Program-made: the position numbers and the translations under genes
Notes under the pieces: generated by a model
What the model saw: only the letters and a program-made list of their open reading frames with translations
Databases searched by the model: none
Told to the model about the DNA's origin: nothing
From: Agelas oroides
Taxonomy: Eukaryota > Porifera > Demospongiae > Agelasida > Agelasidae
Assembly: GCA_949130485.1 (NCBI GenBank)
Contig: OX422191.1
Location: 557,936-621,935, forward strand
Length of the DNA: 64,000 nucleotides
Reading direction: 5' to 3'
In this document: piece after piece, positions 1 through 11,709 of the stretch
How the letters are laid out: each line of letters opens with the position of its first letter
How positions within the stretch are numbered: the stretch's first letter is position 1

Positions 1-870
1 GAGCGATATTGTAAGACACAGGAAACGATAGACATCTAGAACTTTGCTTTACAACGACAGACTTCTAAAATGACACTCGGTCTCTTTCACGTGTTACTTT
101 CTAAATTTTCGCGGGAGAAAATTTTCGCGAATCAGTCCCGACTCGCGAAAAACGAAATTAACCGGCTATACGGTACCTTCTGATAGGTAACTCATTGACT
201 AATACACAGTGCACATGTTAAGTACCGTAGGAATTCAAATCTGGCTTCTATTAGATTAGATTCACAAAAACTTCCAGGAACCCAATTTCTTCCATTAGAT
301 TAGATCTAGCTACCGCTGTATTGGAAACACGTCATGCGACACAAGATAAAAAGTACAGCAGGGACATCGCTACACTAAAGTGAGTGCCTGAGTCTTCAGA
401 GGTCTTGTCAATGACAAGGCAGTCCATCTCGATCTCGACCTAAAACTGCTCACAAACCTCACAAACCATTCTAATTTCATCGAATGCTATGGAGAATAAT
501 TTTGCTATTTAGTGCTGAATGGCTGCAAAATCAATTATTTTTGGCCATTTCGTAGATTAGAGTGACTATAGTATTTAGTTAATCAGGTGTACATTTCAAA
601 AGTGGCATTTCGTAGATTAGAGTGACTATAGTATTTAGTTAATCAGGTGTACATTTCAAAAGTGGCCAATCACTTGCAATAACTATTAGTCTCATGCCCA
701 GCCCGTGGGCACCTCCCAGTGAGAAATGGTCTGGTGAACGAAGTTGAATTTCTTGGGCTTATGCCCAATAACTATTACCAATAGAATGGGATAATTGCAC
801 TCAGCTTTATCAATATCCCAAATTACACAAGAAACCATGCAATTACCATCTTTGCAACACTCATTTTCAG
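1..870. other. No gene seen; AT-rich with a short duplication
   Basis: No convincing exon on either strand. Around 95-175 there is a degraded end of the 'CCGTATA...CGCGAAAATTT' inverted-repeat family seen again near 44.2 and 50.8 kb. Sequence near 690-740 (GCCCAGCCCGTGGGCACCTCC) resembles the GC-rich patch at 26.42 kb. The stretch ends at the acceptor of the exon starting at 871. Confidence 0.5.
546..665. repeat. Exact 60-bp tandem duplication
   Basis: Two adjacent copies of a 60-bp unit starting CATTTCGTAGATTAGAGTG are identical over essentially their full length, so the duplication is recent or recently corrected. No coding content. Confidence 0.85.
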
Positions 871-1854
871 TTCAAATACTACCTTATACACGGTTCTCCG
901 GTGGGACTGTTGCTGGAGCTTACAAGAGAACAATGCATGGGTGTGGGACTGTGGGTGGAGGAAGGTAGGTTTTAAGTATTGGATATAGTACCTATACGAG
1001 GAGTTTATGTAATTGTTACATTCTGGTCGTTTTACACAATGTGTAAGACCATAGCCTGGGGGGTGATCGTTTTATGCATTGGTGCTGGGCGTAGCCTGAC
1101 ACCAATGTGTAAGACCACACCCCAGGGAGGGATATAACACCTGTTACCTAGGCAACATCACTGTAGAAGAGAGATATGCTTAGATGTTGCCTAGGTAACA
1201 GGTTATATTGTGTAGTATATCCAATTTGTACCACATTGAGACAGTAAACTGTATTTTAATTTTGTGTAAACTATTCTATACATCACGCAAGTTTTGTGCA
1301 AACTATTATTGTACATAACAGGCATATATGACCCATTATACTCTGCTGTTCATCCAATGCAGTACTTAGAAAGTGATGTAATGTGGTATAACAATGGAGA
1401 TTACCATATTCAAATAGTTCGATGAACTTGAGGAGCCCCACTAGCGAGTTAAACATATTCTCACTAGTCTGCTGTTGCAGTTGTTTGTGTGTTTTGCCAT
1501 CTTTGGTAGAGAGATGTTGTACACACACATACAACTGGAGGTTAGTTGAGTAGTGCTCTTGACAGATGGCAATGACCAGAAATGGCTTCCGAAGAGACTC
1601 AAAAATTAAACAAATTTTCTCAGCTCCCCTAAGATACTTCTGTGCTCTGCACAAAAACTCTCACAAATCCAGGTACCATCAGAATCCTGGCTATGACACT
1701 GTCTCCTAAGTGCAGTGGCGTAGCCACGCTGGGGCACACTGGGGCACGTGCCCTAGCAACTAGAGGCTGTGCCCCACCAGTGCAGGTAAGCATGCGAATT
1801 ATCGGTGCTAATAGTAGTGTTGTTGATCGTGAATCGGGCGCTAAACGGTCTTGA
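871..1854 (+). CDS. 3' exons of an unrecognised gene; stop codon overrun by a hAT element
   Basis: Exon 871-964 follows the acceptor ACTCATTTTCAG and ends at GAAG|GTAGGT. It encodes FKYYLIHGSPVGLLLELTRE and then QCMGVGLWVEE, with no low complexity. It ends in phase 1. The next good acceptor (CAAATCCAG, exon from 1673) continues in phase 1 as GTIRILAMTLSPK. Without the element inserted at 1713, the following codon would be TGA. With it, the frame stays open to 1854 through transposon sequence, or could exit at the CAG|GTAAGC inside the element (around 1786). The family is not recognised and earlier exons lie left of the window. Exon structure is hand-inferred: the first exon is fairly secure, the junction to the second less so. 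Confidence 0.45.
1015..1230. mobile_element. Inverted-repeat element, family with copy at 16690-16885
   Basis: Contains TTACCTAGGCAACATC and its inverted partner (GATGTTGCCTAGGTAAC) plus a second inverted pair around 'CACCCCAGGGAGGGATATAAC'. The same blocks occur in the opposite order and orientation at 16690-16885. No coding capacity; a non-autonomous DNA element is the simplest reading. Confidence 0.6.
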
Positions 1855-2108
1855 AATCGAACGGCGCAGTATCGCTATAGGTATATCCACAGAAATACGA
1901 GTCTCATACGCTCATCATACGCGAGTTTGCCGTGACTTACACTTCGCTACGGTATGGCCTCAGAACCAACCTGGGAGGCTGTAAAAGTCCAAAATTTTCG
2001 GGGGGAGGATGCCCCCAGACCCCCCTAAAAGCTTCTGTACTTTGTACAGAAGTTCATACAAACGTAGTGCTGTGCCCTAGCATCGGCGATGTCCTGGCTA
2101 CGCCACTG
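1713..2108. mobile_element. Non-autonomous hAT-type element (396 bp)
   Basis: Terminal inverted repeats CAGTGGCGTAGCCA / TGGCTACGCCACTG are flanked by a perfect 8-bp target duplication, CCTAAGTG (1705-1712 and 2109-2116). An 8-bp duplication with CA(G)TG-type ends is diagnostic of the hAT superfamily. No transposase frame is present. Intact ends and an unmutated duplication indicate a young insertion. It sits in the last codons of the exon beginning at 1673. Confidence 0.85.
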
Positions 2109-2153
2109 CCTAAGTGATATACCCAGTGACATTCATCGTTCCTGAATATACAG

Positions 2154-2231
2154 GTCCGTTTCCCTGCTGTCTGTGATTGTGATTGCGGCTGTGGTGCAAG
2201 GATACAGCAGCTCGATCCAGAAGTGAATTGA
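2154..2231 (+). CDS. Possible Cys-rich terminal exon
   Basis: After the acceptor GAATATACAG the phase-0 frame reads VRFPAVCDCDCGCGARIQQL and then DPEVN before a TGA. The Cys-alternating peptide looks like the tail of a secreted protein. It would not join in phase with the exon ending at 964, so its partner exon is unknown. Chance is a real alternative. Confidence 0.2.
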   Translation, partial: VRFPAVCDCDCGCGARIQQLDPEVN

Positions 2232-2936
2232 AACTGAAGTCATAACATCTTGTAAACCTTGGTACTATTATTACTATTGGTACTGTTATTACAATAGGTA
2301 TTATATTAGTGTGTTCCTATGTTATACTTTAGAGTCTTGTTGGAGCTTGTTTTAAGCCACATGATTTTGTTTATTAATAGTGTTGATGCAAATTCTTGAT
2401 GCATGATATATTAACTGTGACACAAAACGGTTTTACCTGTAAAATCTTCATTGTCAAGACTCATGCATGAGCTTACTTTCCATGAAAACGCAATGTCAAA
2501 GTCAGAGGCACTACTTTACAGCATGACGATTGAAGCTTGTAGCGTCAATAGCCTCAAGACCATACTATGAGACAAATTATTTACTAAGAAGTACATGCAC
2601 GTACTTGCAAGATGATGACTATATCAACCTGTATATGCACCATAGGGGTATACTATCACAGGGATAGCCTATAGTGTTTCCACAATCAGAAGGAGTGTGG
2701 AAACTCTATACCCTTATGATGTGACATGCATGGGTATCAAACAGTTCCATTTGGTGTGTGCCCATTCCTTTCAACATTCCTCAAAATGGGGTCCTAGTGT
2801 TACATAGTTACGTTTTAGGGGTAATTACGTAACCCACCTCCGGATGTGGATTGAACCCGGATTGCAATCCGGATTATGATCTGAACAGTGCATGTAAACA
2901 GCTAGCGCAGTTTGCAAGTGGATTGTCTGCTGCCTA

Positions 2937-3005
2937 TAGCCTCGTTCCCAGGCATACTGCAAGTGATCAAAAACTGGACAGTGGGAAGGCCTGGGAATGA
3001 GGCTA
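2937..3005. mobile_element. Short foldback element, TAGCCTCG family
   Basis: Ends TAGCCTCGTTCCCAGGC / GCCTGGGAATGAGGCTA, about 69 bp. The outer TA pairs suggest a TA target duplication (Tc1/mariner type). Related copies lie at 9187-9239, 25150-25206, 37697-38062 and 48126-48206. Confidence 0.75.
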
Positions 3006-3327
3006 TGCTGCCTATGGAAGTTATCAGTATTCATTACAAGTATATAGTACAGCCCCTAGCTCAGCCACAGAAGCACTAGATGTGAAAGAATATTTATGAA
3101 ATAAACTAGCTCAGCAGCTGTATGTGTGAACGCACTTAATCCGGATTCTAGTAGTGTGTTGCTACTAGGATAAGCTCACAGAGCAAAGGAAGAGAAGCAT
3201 AGCAAGTATTTTAAGTGTATCAATCTACCTTCTGACCTAACCTGTAGCTAACATTTCACTTCATTTTTGATTGTGTACATGCATGCCAGGATGTTTTCAA
3301 GTCATCTAGCAGTGTGGTTTGTGTAGT

Positions 3328-3492
3328 CACAGGCGTAGGAAAGACTTTTTGATTGGGGGGGGGGGGGGCACAGTTTTTAATTTGTAGTACAGGACATATA
3401 GAGTGGGTGTGGCACAAACTGAAAACTTGGGGGGGGGGGGGGGGGGTACATGCCCCCGGTGCCCCCCCACCCCCCCGGTTCCTACGCCAATG
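3328..3492. mobile_element. Small inverted-repeat element with poly-G blocks
   Basis: Imperfect ends CACAGGCGTAGGAA / TTCCTACGCCAATG, possibly flanked by GTAGT on both sides (3323-3327, 3493-3497). The interior is dominated by G runs near 3355-3368 and 3430-3446. The proline-rich frames here come from those runs and are not genes. Confidence 0.5.
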
Positions 3493-3739
3493 GTAGTGAA
3501 TATACATTGCTTTATTTTCACATAGGAATACCAGGCTGTTTGCACTGAGTGACAACCAGTACCATATCAAATGTGTAGGACATCTTGCCTCAGCTGGAAA
3601 TAGAGGAAACTCACACAGGTGGCACTGCATGGTTGTTATCACACTGGTGAAATCACTGAAATCACCAATGAGGCCACTACTATCCCACACACCACCTCAA
3701 CTACCCCTGCAATCCTACTGTGCCGCCACTACCCACAGC

Positions 3740-4390
3740 TGGCAACACCTCCAAACTAGTGAACAATGTCACCAAAATCAACCTCCTCCATTTCAATGCA
3801 AGAAATCTTCTACCAAAACTGGACAATCTCAAACTTGAATCCGACTGTCACACTGTATGCATCTCAGAAACCTGGCTTGAAAACACAGTTTCTGATAATG
3901 AACTCACAATTGACAATGGTAACCCTGCATGTACGACTTGCCAGAAGCAGACATTTAAGAGGTATTGCTTATGTTGACTCACATACAATGTTATATTTAC
4001 TGTTAGCTAACATATAACTTGAATGCATTGTCCAATTGATTTATGTAAACTTAGTATTCTGTTGTACATACCTCCCTACAGTGCTCTTGATGTCCTAAAT
4101 ACCTTGCATGGTTTCCCACTTCATTCCTTGTAAGACAAATTATACCTCATGTTTTCTGTTACAGCAGGCTGTCACTGAACCCACCCACTTTAGTCACTCG
4201 GGTACTCCATCTATCATCAACCTTGTTCTCGTATCAAACCTAACTTACCTCATTTCTTTTAGTCACTTGGGTACTCCATCTATCATCAACCTTGTTCTCG
4301 TATCAAACTTGCCTAACTTACCTCATTTCACTATATCTCCCCTCTCCACCTCAGACCATCTGAGAATCTTGCTAACCCCCTACTGCTAAC
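3740..4390 (+). mobile_element. LINE relic: endonuclease (EEP) domain of ORF2
   Basis: The frame near 3770-3960 reads INLLHFNARNLLPKLDNLKL and then a segment with CISETWLENTVSDNE, matching the N-terminal part of the apurinic-like endonuclease of non-LTR retrotransposons. After at least one frameshift, 4150-4385 carries the domain's end: VTEPTHFSHSGTPSIINLVL and the closing STSDH. A ~69-bp segment holding the SHSGTPSIIN block is tandemly duplicated (about 4191-4330). The reverse transcriptase is absent, so this is a 5'-type fragment of a dead CR1/L2-like element. Clade assignment is uncertain. Confidence 0.75.
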
Positions 4391-6774
4391 AAAAGACCTC
4401 GCTTCTGCAGAATGACTGTGTGGTGCTACTTCTGCGGTGATTTTGAGAAAGTTTTTGAAATGCTTGATAGTGTTAAATATTCAGATAAGTGGATTGCCAA
4501 GTCTGCCAACGGTACACATTGGGCTCATCCATTAGTTGGTCCCAATTAAATGCATTCCTAAAAAGGTCCTTTCCGGCAGAAGGAACCTGGGTCAATCCCA
4601 CTATCTGCTGAGCTATAATTGTAATTTCACTTCAAAACAACTGCTGTAATTTGTACTGTTAAAACGACAGGCATGTATATGTTTTGAAGTGGATAGTTAT
4701 CATAGTAATTACCAAGTTCAATTTATAATAGTCAGCACACTCAGCTGACCACGTACTGTTCAAGACATGTGGCAAGAGCATGCTGTGTCAGCACATTTGT
4801 ATATCAACCATGACTACTGCGACCTGTAAATTTAACAATGCAATTTGTAATTTTGTCATTGAACATTGGAGAATTTCATTCACAAGCATGCATGCTATGT
4901 AAGCAGACTGCATTACAGCAAGGACAGGTGTAGGGCAATAAAATGTCAACCTTGCCTTGAGCTTTGTTGACTCAAATTGTTTGTAATAAAAATTGTGTGT
5001 TTTCTGCTTTTTCACAGTGCCATGCATAAAGTAACTTTTGCCCAGTAGTAAATAGCTCAGTCTACCAACCTTGTGTGGCTGTTAGGCTACTGCTAGAGAA
5101 CTTTCTGAAGGATACTTGTCAGCCTTAAACATGGTGAGTCAAATTTCTCAGTGCGAATCAAAATTTGAACTGAGCTATCCAACTAGCCAAGAAAAATCAA
5201 TGTCATGTATAATTTCCTGGCTAGTTAGAGAGTTCAAGTTGAATTTGGCTAATTTGCGTGGTGGCTAGATTTCATCATTTGTCAACTTCCCACTTTGTTA
5301 CAATGATTGGTCGAATTCCACTTTGTCAATGTTCCTGAAGAGAGAATTGAGTGGGAAAGTAAGATGTATATGAACCGAAAGCTGAGTGCATGTCCATAGC
5401 TACGTATACTGACAACTACCCTACAAAGCTGGGTAAGTTAGCTATGCAGCAATGGAACAGATGATAGCTTTTACAAAATCAGATAGAAGGATAATAGAAG
5501 GCCACTTTTTAGGCAACATTCTTTAAGCTTTCAAGGAAGTGTTTTTAAGTAAAAGTTGTAATAGTTTCCTTTGGCAGCAAAGACAATATGGAAAGCACTG
5601 GCCATTGTATGTAAACAACATGCATGCACAGTGAACAGAAGTACCATCTACATGAATGCTCTCAGCTTCGCAGAGCTTCTCAAGATTCCCAGCTGTTGAA
5701 AATTAAGGACAAGGTGGTTTGGATCATCTCACCCAGTGTCGCGATACGCTTTGCCTGTCAAAGTGTGTCTATCCCAAAGAGGTCAATTATATTAATAAAC
5801 TTTGTCAATGGTTATGTAGTTGGAATTAACAAAGTGGGAATAGACAAAATGGGATGATACTGTTGTAGCCTCATAATAATATTGAAACTTGTCATATGCA
5901 TACCAAAGTTATAGCAAACTAACTATGTCAGCCATACAGCCATACTGTCATTTTTTGGTATGCATGATGTCACAGAATTGAGAGGTACGAAACTGGGACA
6001 TTTGCCTCTTTGGTTACATGCAACTCTGCTTTCTCTGCAGCTCTGATACAAAATTTACACAAATTTTCGTTTTCAAATTGCTACCTAACACATACAACTG
6101 CAAATGGTAAACTACAAGAGGTACAGACTCTAATACTTGTGTGCAAATTGTTCAATTGTATAAGCCTTAGGATGCTTGGCTACAGGATGTTCTGCCGAAA
6201 TGTGTCCATGTGAGGCAGGGATCAGCCATGGTGTTCTTTGGCAAGTATGTTTTCAATTGCATTCAGTATCTCATGTTCCATGACCTCTTGTTCCTGGACC
6301 TCTGGAATGATGAAATAAAATATTCGTACATCTGGACATTTTTAATGTTGTGTAAAGTCTATAATAATAGGTCACACATAATTAATTATTTTATACTTGT
6401 ATAATTTTATCCAATACTTATTTTTGTGGTTCACGGAACAAAACCTTTACAATAAATGCTATATGCACCAGGTATACAAAATCATGTAAACAATAAAAGA
6501 AGTAGTTTGTAATGTTACTTATTTCTTTGTGTTACGAAATACAAATCTAAAACTCAAGACTGCTTGCCATGTTATTTTGTAACCAGAAGTAGTAAATTCA
6601 CTTTGTTTGGATACACTATCACAATAAAAAATATCAATTGCTGCTAGCTACCAAGTATGCTTAGAGCTGTGAAATTTATACCTTTGTCTTGTTTCTCTTC
6701 CTTGACATTTACAGTGTTGCCTGTGGTGCAATGAACAGAGAATTGGGTCATTGTGGGACAGTGTTTCAGATGTA
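4391..6774. other. Intergenic; no gene recognised
   Basis: AT-rich sequence. Short frames at 5624-5857, 6010-6213 and 6210-6404 lack family signatures and splice context. Weak inverted similarity between about 5275-5340 and 5740-5855 (ACTTTGT/ACAAAGT blocks) may be a decayed element. The stretch just right of 6,400 is the probable 3' UTR side of the minus-strand VWA gene. Confidence 0.4.
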
Positions 6775-9700
6775 CTATACTAACTCACATCCAACTGGGT
6801 CACAAAGCATTCCACCATAGGGGAGGTGTACACAGCGACATGCAGAGTTCACACTGGCGACGCTTGCTGTTGAGATAAAGAAGAAAGTGCTAAATGAACA
6901 TCCACACAGTATTGAGCTGCAGCTTGGTTAGATCACAGTACACATGCATGCATGTTACCAGCAGTATCTATACAATAATTAGGTATAGAGCGAACTAATC
7001 ATTATTTTCCTACACTCAATACTACACCAATTAAACTCACCAGGTGTCGGAAGCAGACGTATGTTGGAGTTAGGGCAAAGTGATGTGATCAATCGATTGT
7101 AGGTTAAGTTAAGAGCTGCGCCAACATCCACAGCGGTGATGACATCGTCTCGTGGCTCAGAGGCTATTATTTCCAAGTTGGCCTTATTCAGGTCAGCAAA
7201 TCCAATTGCAATAACCTTGACATTTGGCTTTGCTTTAATTTTATCAGCTTCTTCTTTAAGAGTACCAATATTAAGGTTAGCACGGTTAGATGGTGCACTA
7301 TCGTCAACTCCATCTGTCAACACAAGAGCATATATGCTCCTGCTTGGGTCATCATGCTTATTAATTTCCTCGTTTAACTTGGAAAGACCATGTGGAATGA
7401 TGGTACTAAGGCCCTTTTTGTATTCAAGGCTTTCAATTTTCTGCTCTAAATCCTTCTTGTCAGCATAGTTACCCAGCTCAATATCAACCACAACATGGCT
7501 ATCTGGGTTGGTTGGCACTGCAGATGCTCCCCAGAACTGAATTACATCAACCCTAGACAATCCAGTCAAATCGGTATCTTGGTTTGTACCAATGGCAAAT
7601 TTATCGACAAGATCGACCGCCATTTTCCTCATTGCTGCATGTCCATCTGATCGCAAAGTGCCAGTCGAATCAATGGCAAAATATAGATCTACTGCTGCTT
7701 CACATTGAGGTGTTGCAGCTAGGAGAGAAAAAACAAATGAAGAATCAAGCACAAACAAGCAATACAAGAGTGGACGATTCAATGACTGAACATAAACACA
7801 ATATACTCTGCTAGATGTTTACCTGCCTGATTTACTGGTAGCAAAATCTATTGTAACAAAAAGTTGGTGGCTATGCCAGAACTCAAATTGGGGAGGTAGC
7901 TAGTTAAAGATAAAATACTAATTGCTAAATTTTACGATACTCCCACAACATCATTATATGAAGTGACTGCTGAAATTAGTCAAAATTTATCCCTTGTGAA
8001 ATCCTCTCGCTTGTACATGTACATAGATATACATACTTGGGGTGGTTGCTGGAATGGTGATGATTGTTGGAGGAGATGTGGTGGGTGGAGGAGTGGTAGT
8101 AGGTGGAGGGGTGGTGGTAGGTGGAGGGGTGGTGGTCGGTGGAGGGGTAGTGGTAGGTGGAGGGGTGGTGGTAGGTGGAAGGGTGGTGGTAGGTGGAGGG
8201 GTGGTTGTAGCAGCTTCACAGTCACACGGGTAGGAGTTGCACTTGCAGTCAGCCACCACACTGTAGTAGCATATCCCTGTTGACAAATTTATAATTGTTA
8301 ATGTTGGGGGAGGGGCTGGCTTCATTGGCGTGGTGAAGCTATGCGCGGGGTAAGAGAGCAAATGCCTCTAGAAAATATCATTGAAAAGGTTTAAAATACG
8401 CACTGTTTTTGAGCTTGGACCCTTGTCAAGTAGCGGCGGCGGGAGATACTCCACATTGAGGGGCTAAACGATAAATGCGTGCGTAACCACGTTTCCTCAG
8501 GAAATTGTTTACAATTTACAATTGGAGGCTCTGTGATCGTTTCTGAGACCATTTTGACCCAAAACGTATAGAACATGCCGTATCTTATTATTTATATACC
8601 TATTCTGCAACCTAAGGCCGCCACGTTTACGTTGCGACTACACGTACGCGTATCAGCCGGATTCAGTGTCAGCCATGTGGAAAATATTATTATATATATA
8701 AAACAAAATACCCAAAACTATTTGAAGGTACAGTGCAATAAAAAAGGGAGAAATAACGGGATGAAAATTTAACATGACAGAAAGTTCGTCTCCGCAGTTA
8801 CCAGATCAACTGGTGAAACTGCTTTGGCAAATCGGCCAATCGAGGAGCGTGCACCACATGTACAAAGTAAGAGCGAGATACGTTCAAAATGACGATTGGG
8901 ACAGAGGTAATTCGTAGAAAGATTCGAAGTTCAACTGGATGTCTAATGTGTCACAATGTCACATAGATCCGTCTCGTACTCAGCGCGCGAGCAACTTGAA
9001 GGGGAGCTTAGTCTGTCTGATCAGACTTCAGGGGGGCTACAGCCCCTTTGTTGTCAAGAATGGTACTCGACCGTCGGCGAGTCGTCAAAGCATGCAAGAA
9101 AGGTAGCTACTTAAACGTTGACAAGATATGAAAGGCCTAGAAAAGCTATTTCCGAACTTTGGCCCTACAAGCGTTCAGAGATCGTCTAGCTTCGCTCCCA
9201 GGCCCGTTCGAAAAATCGAACAGCCTGGGAATGAGGCTAACCAGTCGTTCAGGTGTCGGTCGTCCAGCGCGAAGCGCGGAAGTTGTGAGTAAATATCGTC
9301 TTTAAAACCCAGGAAAAGATCTTTCTGAACTTGGTCAAAAATAACCAAGAATAGTACTCGAACGTCGACGAGATGCACAATATTTTCATCAACCGTCAGC
9401 TATCTAGTTGCTTACCGGGTTCACATGATGTAGCAGAAAACAGAACCTGGTGCTGCCCATCGCTAAGTGTCACACTCATTGGAGTTGCGTTCTGCATGGT
9501 GGAAGGTAAACATCTAGGAAGGTTTGCCATGATGCAAGTACCTGCAATAGTAGTGGAGAAGAAGGGACAAATTAGTATACGACTGCATGCAAATCAGACT
9601 TGTGAAACGAGGACTAGGCCGGCGAGCAGTATTAAATACACATGTGCATGCATACAGATAACGAGTGTGTGTAATACCTTCTCCTGGGGTGTAGCACAGG

Positions 9701-9849
9701 TGCACATATGCAGCGGGGTCGCGCTGGGAGTATGCAAGAGTCGCACAAAAGTTGTTTGACTGCTGACCTCTCGCGCTCTTTTCGTACAGTGGAAATGCAC
9801 TGCAGACGACGAACAGCGTTGCGGTGAATAGCAGTACTATTGCCTTCAT
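6775..9849 (-). CDS. Secreted von Willebrand factor A-domain protein (435 aa, 5 exons)
   Basis: Exons on the minus strand: 9849-9678, 9541-9416, 8276-8037, 7718-7041 and 6866-6775 (stop TAG). All junctions are GT-AG, and every intron is phase 1, so modules can be shuffled without frame change. The start MKAIVLLFTATLFVVCSA is a signal peptide. Residues ~20-125 form a Cys-bearing unknown module, ~130-178 a mucin-like TTTPPP linker, ~188-385 a VWA domain, followed by a short Cys-rich tail (SACRCVHLPYGGMLCD). The metal site is degenerate (DSTGT instead of DxSxS), while VLTDGVDD fits the downstream acidic loop. VWA domains bind matrix or protein ligands, usually through Mg2+. The role is extracellular adhesion or defence by inference only. 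The exact paralogue group is unknown. Confidence 0.8.
8044..8205 (-). repeat. Coding 18-bp repeat (TTTPPP linker)
   Basis: CCACCTCCACC-type units encode the Thr/Pro linker of the VWA protein on the minus strand. The Gly/Arg/Val-rich plus-strand frames over this interval are shadows. Length polymorphism between individuals would be expected. Confidence 0.75.
8774..8906 (+). CDS. Possible first coding exon of an unknown plus-strand gene
   Basis: ATG at 8774 opens a non-repetitive frame, MTESSSPQLPDQLVKLLWQI, continuing GQSRSVHHMYK, then a donor (AAA|GTAAGAG at 8866). Reading on gives VRARYVQNDDWDRG to a second donor (AGAG|GTAATT at 8906). It lies inside intron 2 of the minus-strand VWA gene, so the two would overlap head to head. 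No next exon was identified. Confidence 0.35.
9187..9239. mobile_element. Short foldback element, TAGCCTCG family
   Basis: TAGCTTCGCTCCCAGGC ... GCCTGGGAATGAGGCTA, 53 bp, in intron 2 of the VWA gene. Flanking blocks at ~9050-9090 and ~9350-9375 (GTACTCGA.CGTCG.CGAG) are a separate short direct repeat. Confidence 0.7.
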
Positions 9850-11155
9850 CTTGTGTTGTACACTACAACCGTTAGCAACAGAAAAGAGTTTTAGCTTGCA
9901 CCGGTTGAAATCGCTGCGAAGTTGTTGCTGTAGCGATAACCTAGCAGCAACTTCGCCCAGCTTTTATATCCATTACCTCCACTGTCGGAATGCGAGCTAA
10001 GGTGGCTAATTGAATTTAATCGGTGTCCCAGGAAAAATTTGATCTCCAGGAAATCTGGCACACCCAAGCAGCATTTCCTGCTACAACGGTTGTTCAAAGG
10101 TCAGTTATTAATTAACACGTGCGAGCTGCAATTGTATATATACTACAGAAGTCACTGGACATGTCACGAACCTACAGGTAAAATCGAGGAAAGATAACGG
10201 TGGTATTTGTGACCCCAAATGGTCTCAGAAGCTATTACAGTGCGTCTACTTTTTGACATTTTACCCGGGGGAGCATTCCCCAGTCCCCTTAGCACGTTTG
10301 TGCTACCGTATCTATGCTGTGCCTACGAACTTATTATTCAAGCGTGGTTATTGTAAACCACAAATCTTGTAGTTACCATACGTGTTAGGGTTTCCAACTT
10401 GATTAATGCTTTATGTGTCACAAAGGGGCTTTCTGTACACAGTACATGGGAGTTAAAGGAAGAGATTCATTCTTGCAATAAGCCTGGTGCAATGTCATTG
10501 AACGTTGTTAGTCACAGTGACATTTCACTGGAATTTGGGATTGTTTGGGGTAAACTTATTGCCAAACCCATGAGAAAACACACGTGAGGCACATAATCAT
10601 GTAGGTAGGTATGGCGGGTCACGGCTGCTGCATGAGATTCCAGTCTGAGGTTGCATGTGTTTGTATGTATGTAGGTATGTTGTATGTATATGCATGTACG
10701 TATGTCCATAATGATTTAATGATTGAAGTATACAAATTTGTGTAGTACTGCTACATCTGCTTGTCACAACGATGATAACAAGTTAGAGTGCGGCAATATA
10801 GTGGATAGTTCACGTACTGTTTGGCAGAGAAATGACAGCTGTTGTTAGTATACTTCTGTCCATGAGCAGGAAAGGTAAAAGTGGCAGCCCAGCAAGGCTA
10901 TAGGGAGACTCAACAACGCTTATAGTAGTAACTGTTGTGACAAGTACAGCTGTTGTTTTAACAATACAATGGCTATATACCCATACAAGGTGGTTGTATA
11001 CAAGGTGATCTGCTGCTGGGCTGCTTTCACATAATTATAATACTTACATAACCTTGCACTGTGTATAGGTTAACAACCACTTTAGTGATACAGTATACAT
11101 ACTGTGGTTGAGCAAATTAAGTTCTGCTGTCTGTTCAGCTGCAGAATTGAATCAG
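9850..11155. other. Intergenic; no gene recognised
   Basis: Upstream region of the VWA gene, then AT-rich sequence. The 10399-10587 frame has no family signature. A GTATGTA-rich stretch lies near 10660-10705. Nothing else stands out. Confidence 0.4.
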
Positions 11156-11159
11156 GTGG

Positions 11160-11235
11160 TATAGATAGATAGATAGATAGATAAAATTTTCATTTGAACA
11201 GGAAGTGCCTCATCGGCACTTTTGCCGGTCTACCT
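11160..11235 (-). mobile_element. 3' tail of a non-LTR element (minus strand)
   Basis: Read on the minus strand, GATGAGGCACTTCCTGTTC leads into an A/T-rich end and a (TATC)n microsatellite at 11160-11182. A conserved tail ending in a short tandem repeat is typical of CR1/L2/RTE-like LINEs and the SINEs they mobilise. The 5' part is missing. Confidence 0.5.
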
Positions 11236-11709
11236 GAGGGTTAGGGAGGTGGGGCATGTATATGCAATATATAGAAACCTACCACTATGTGAGTGTCCAA
11301 CAGACCTGAAATTGACTAGCTACAGCGGCAGCAACTAGCTAGGTCTATACTCAAAAACTACATAACTTCAGAGTCTATTTGCCAATCTCGAGTAAGCTAC
11401 CTATAATTGTTGTCACACGCATAGAACTCCATACGTAAAAGCCAAAGTTTGACAATATTTTAAAATTCAACTGTAAGGCTGATAGCTGCCATATTTCAGA
11501 GTTGAGTCATTGGGACTATCAGAATTGTCATAATAAAAAAAATCGCATCACCATGGCAACATTTTAAGTCTGAAGCCACGCCCCCTGGATTCTAGATGCA
11601 CATAGCTTCCTGCATTACTTAACTTAATTAATTGCTGCAATATCTAGCTTTACACTACCATAGTACAAAAGTGTACCTACATGTATTTCACAGCTTTGAC
11701 AGGACTAGT

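Noticed and set aside
3256-3690. Pro-rich minus-strand ORF
   Set aside because: Generated by poly-G runs inside a small inverted-repeat element; no start or splice support.
7963-8283. Gly/Arg- and Val/Gly-rich plus-strand ORFs
   Set aside because: Antisense shadows of the Thr/Pro linker exon of the VWA gene.
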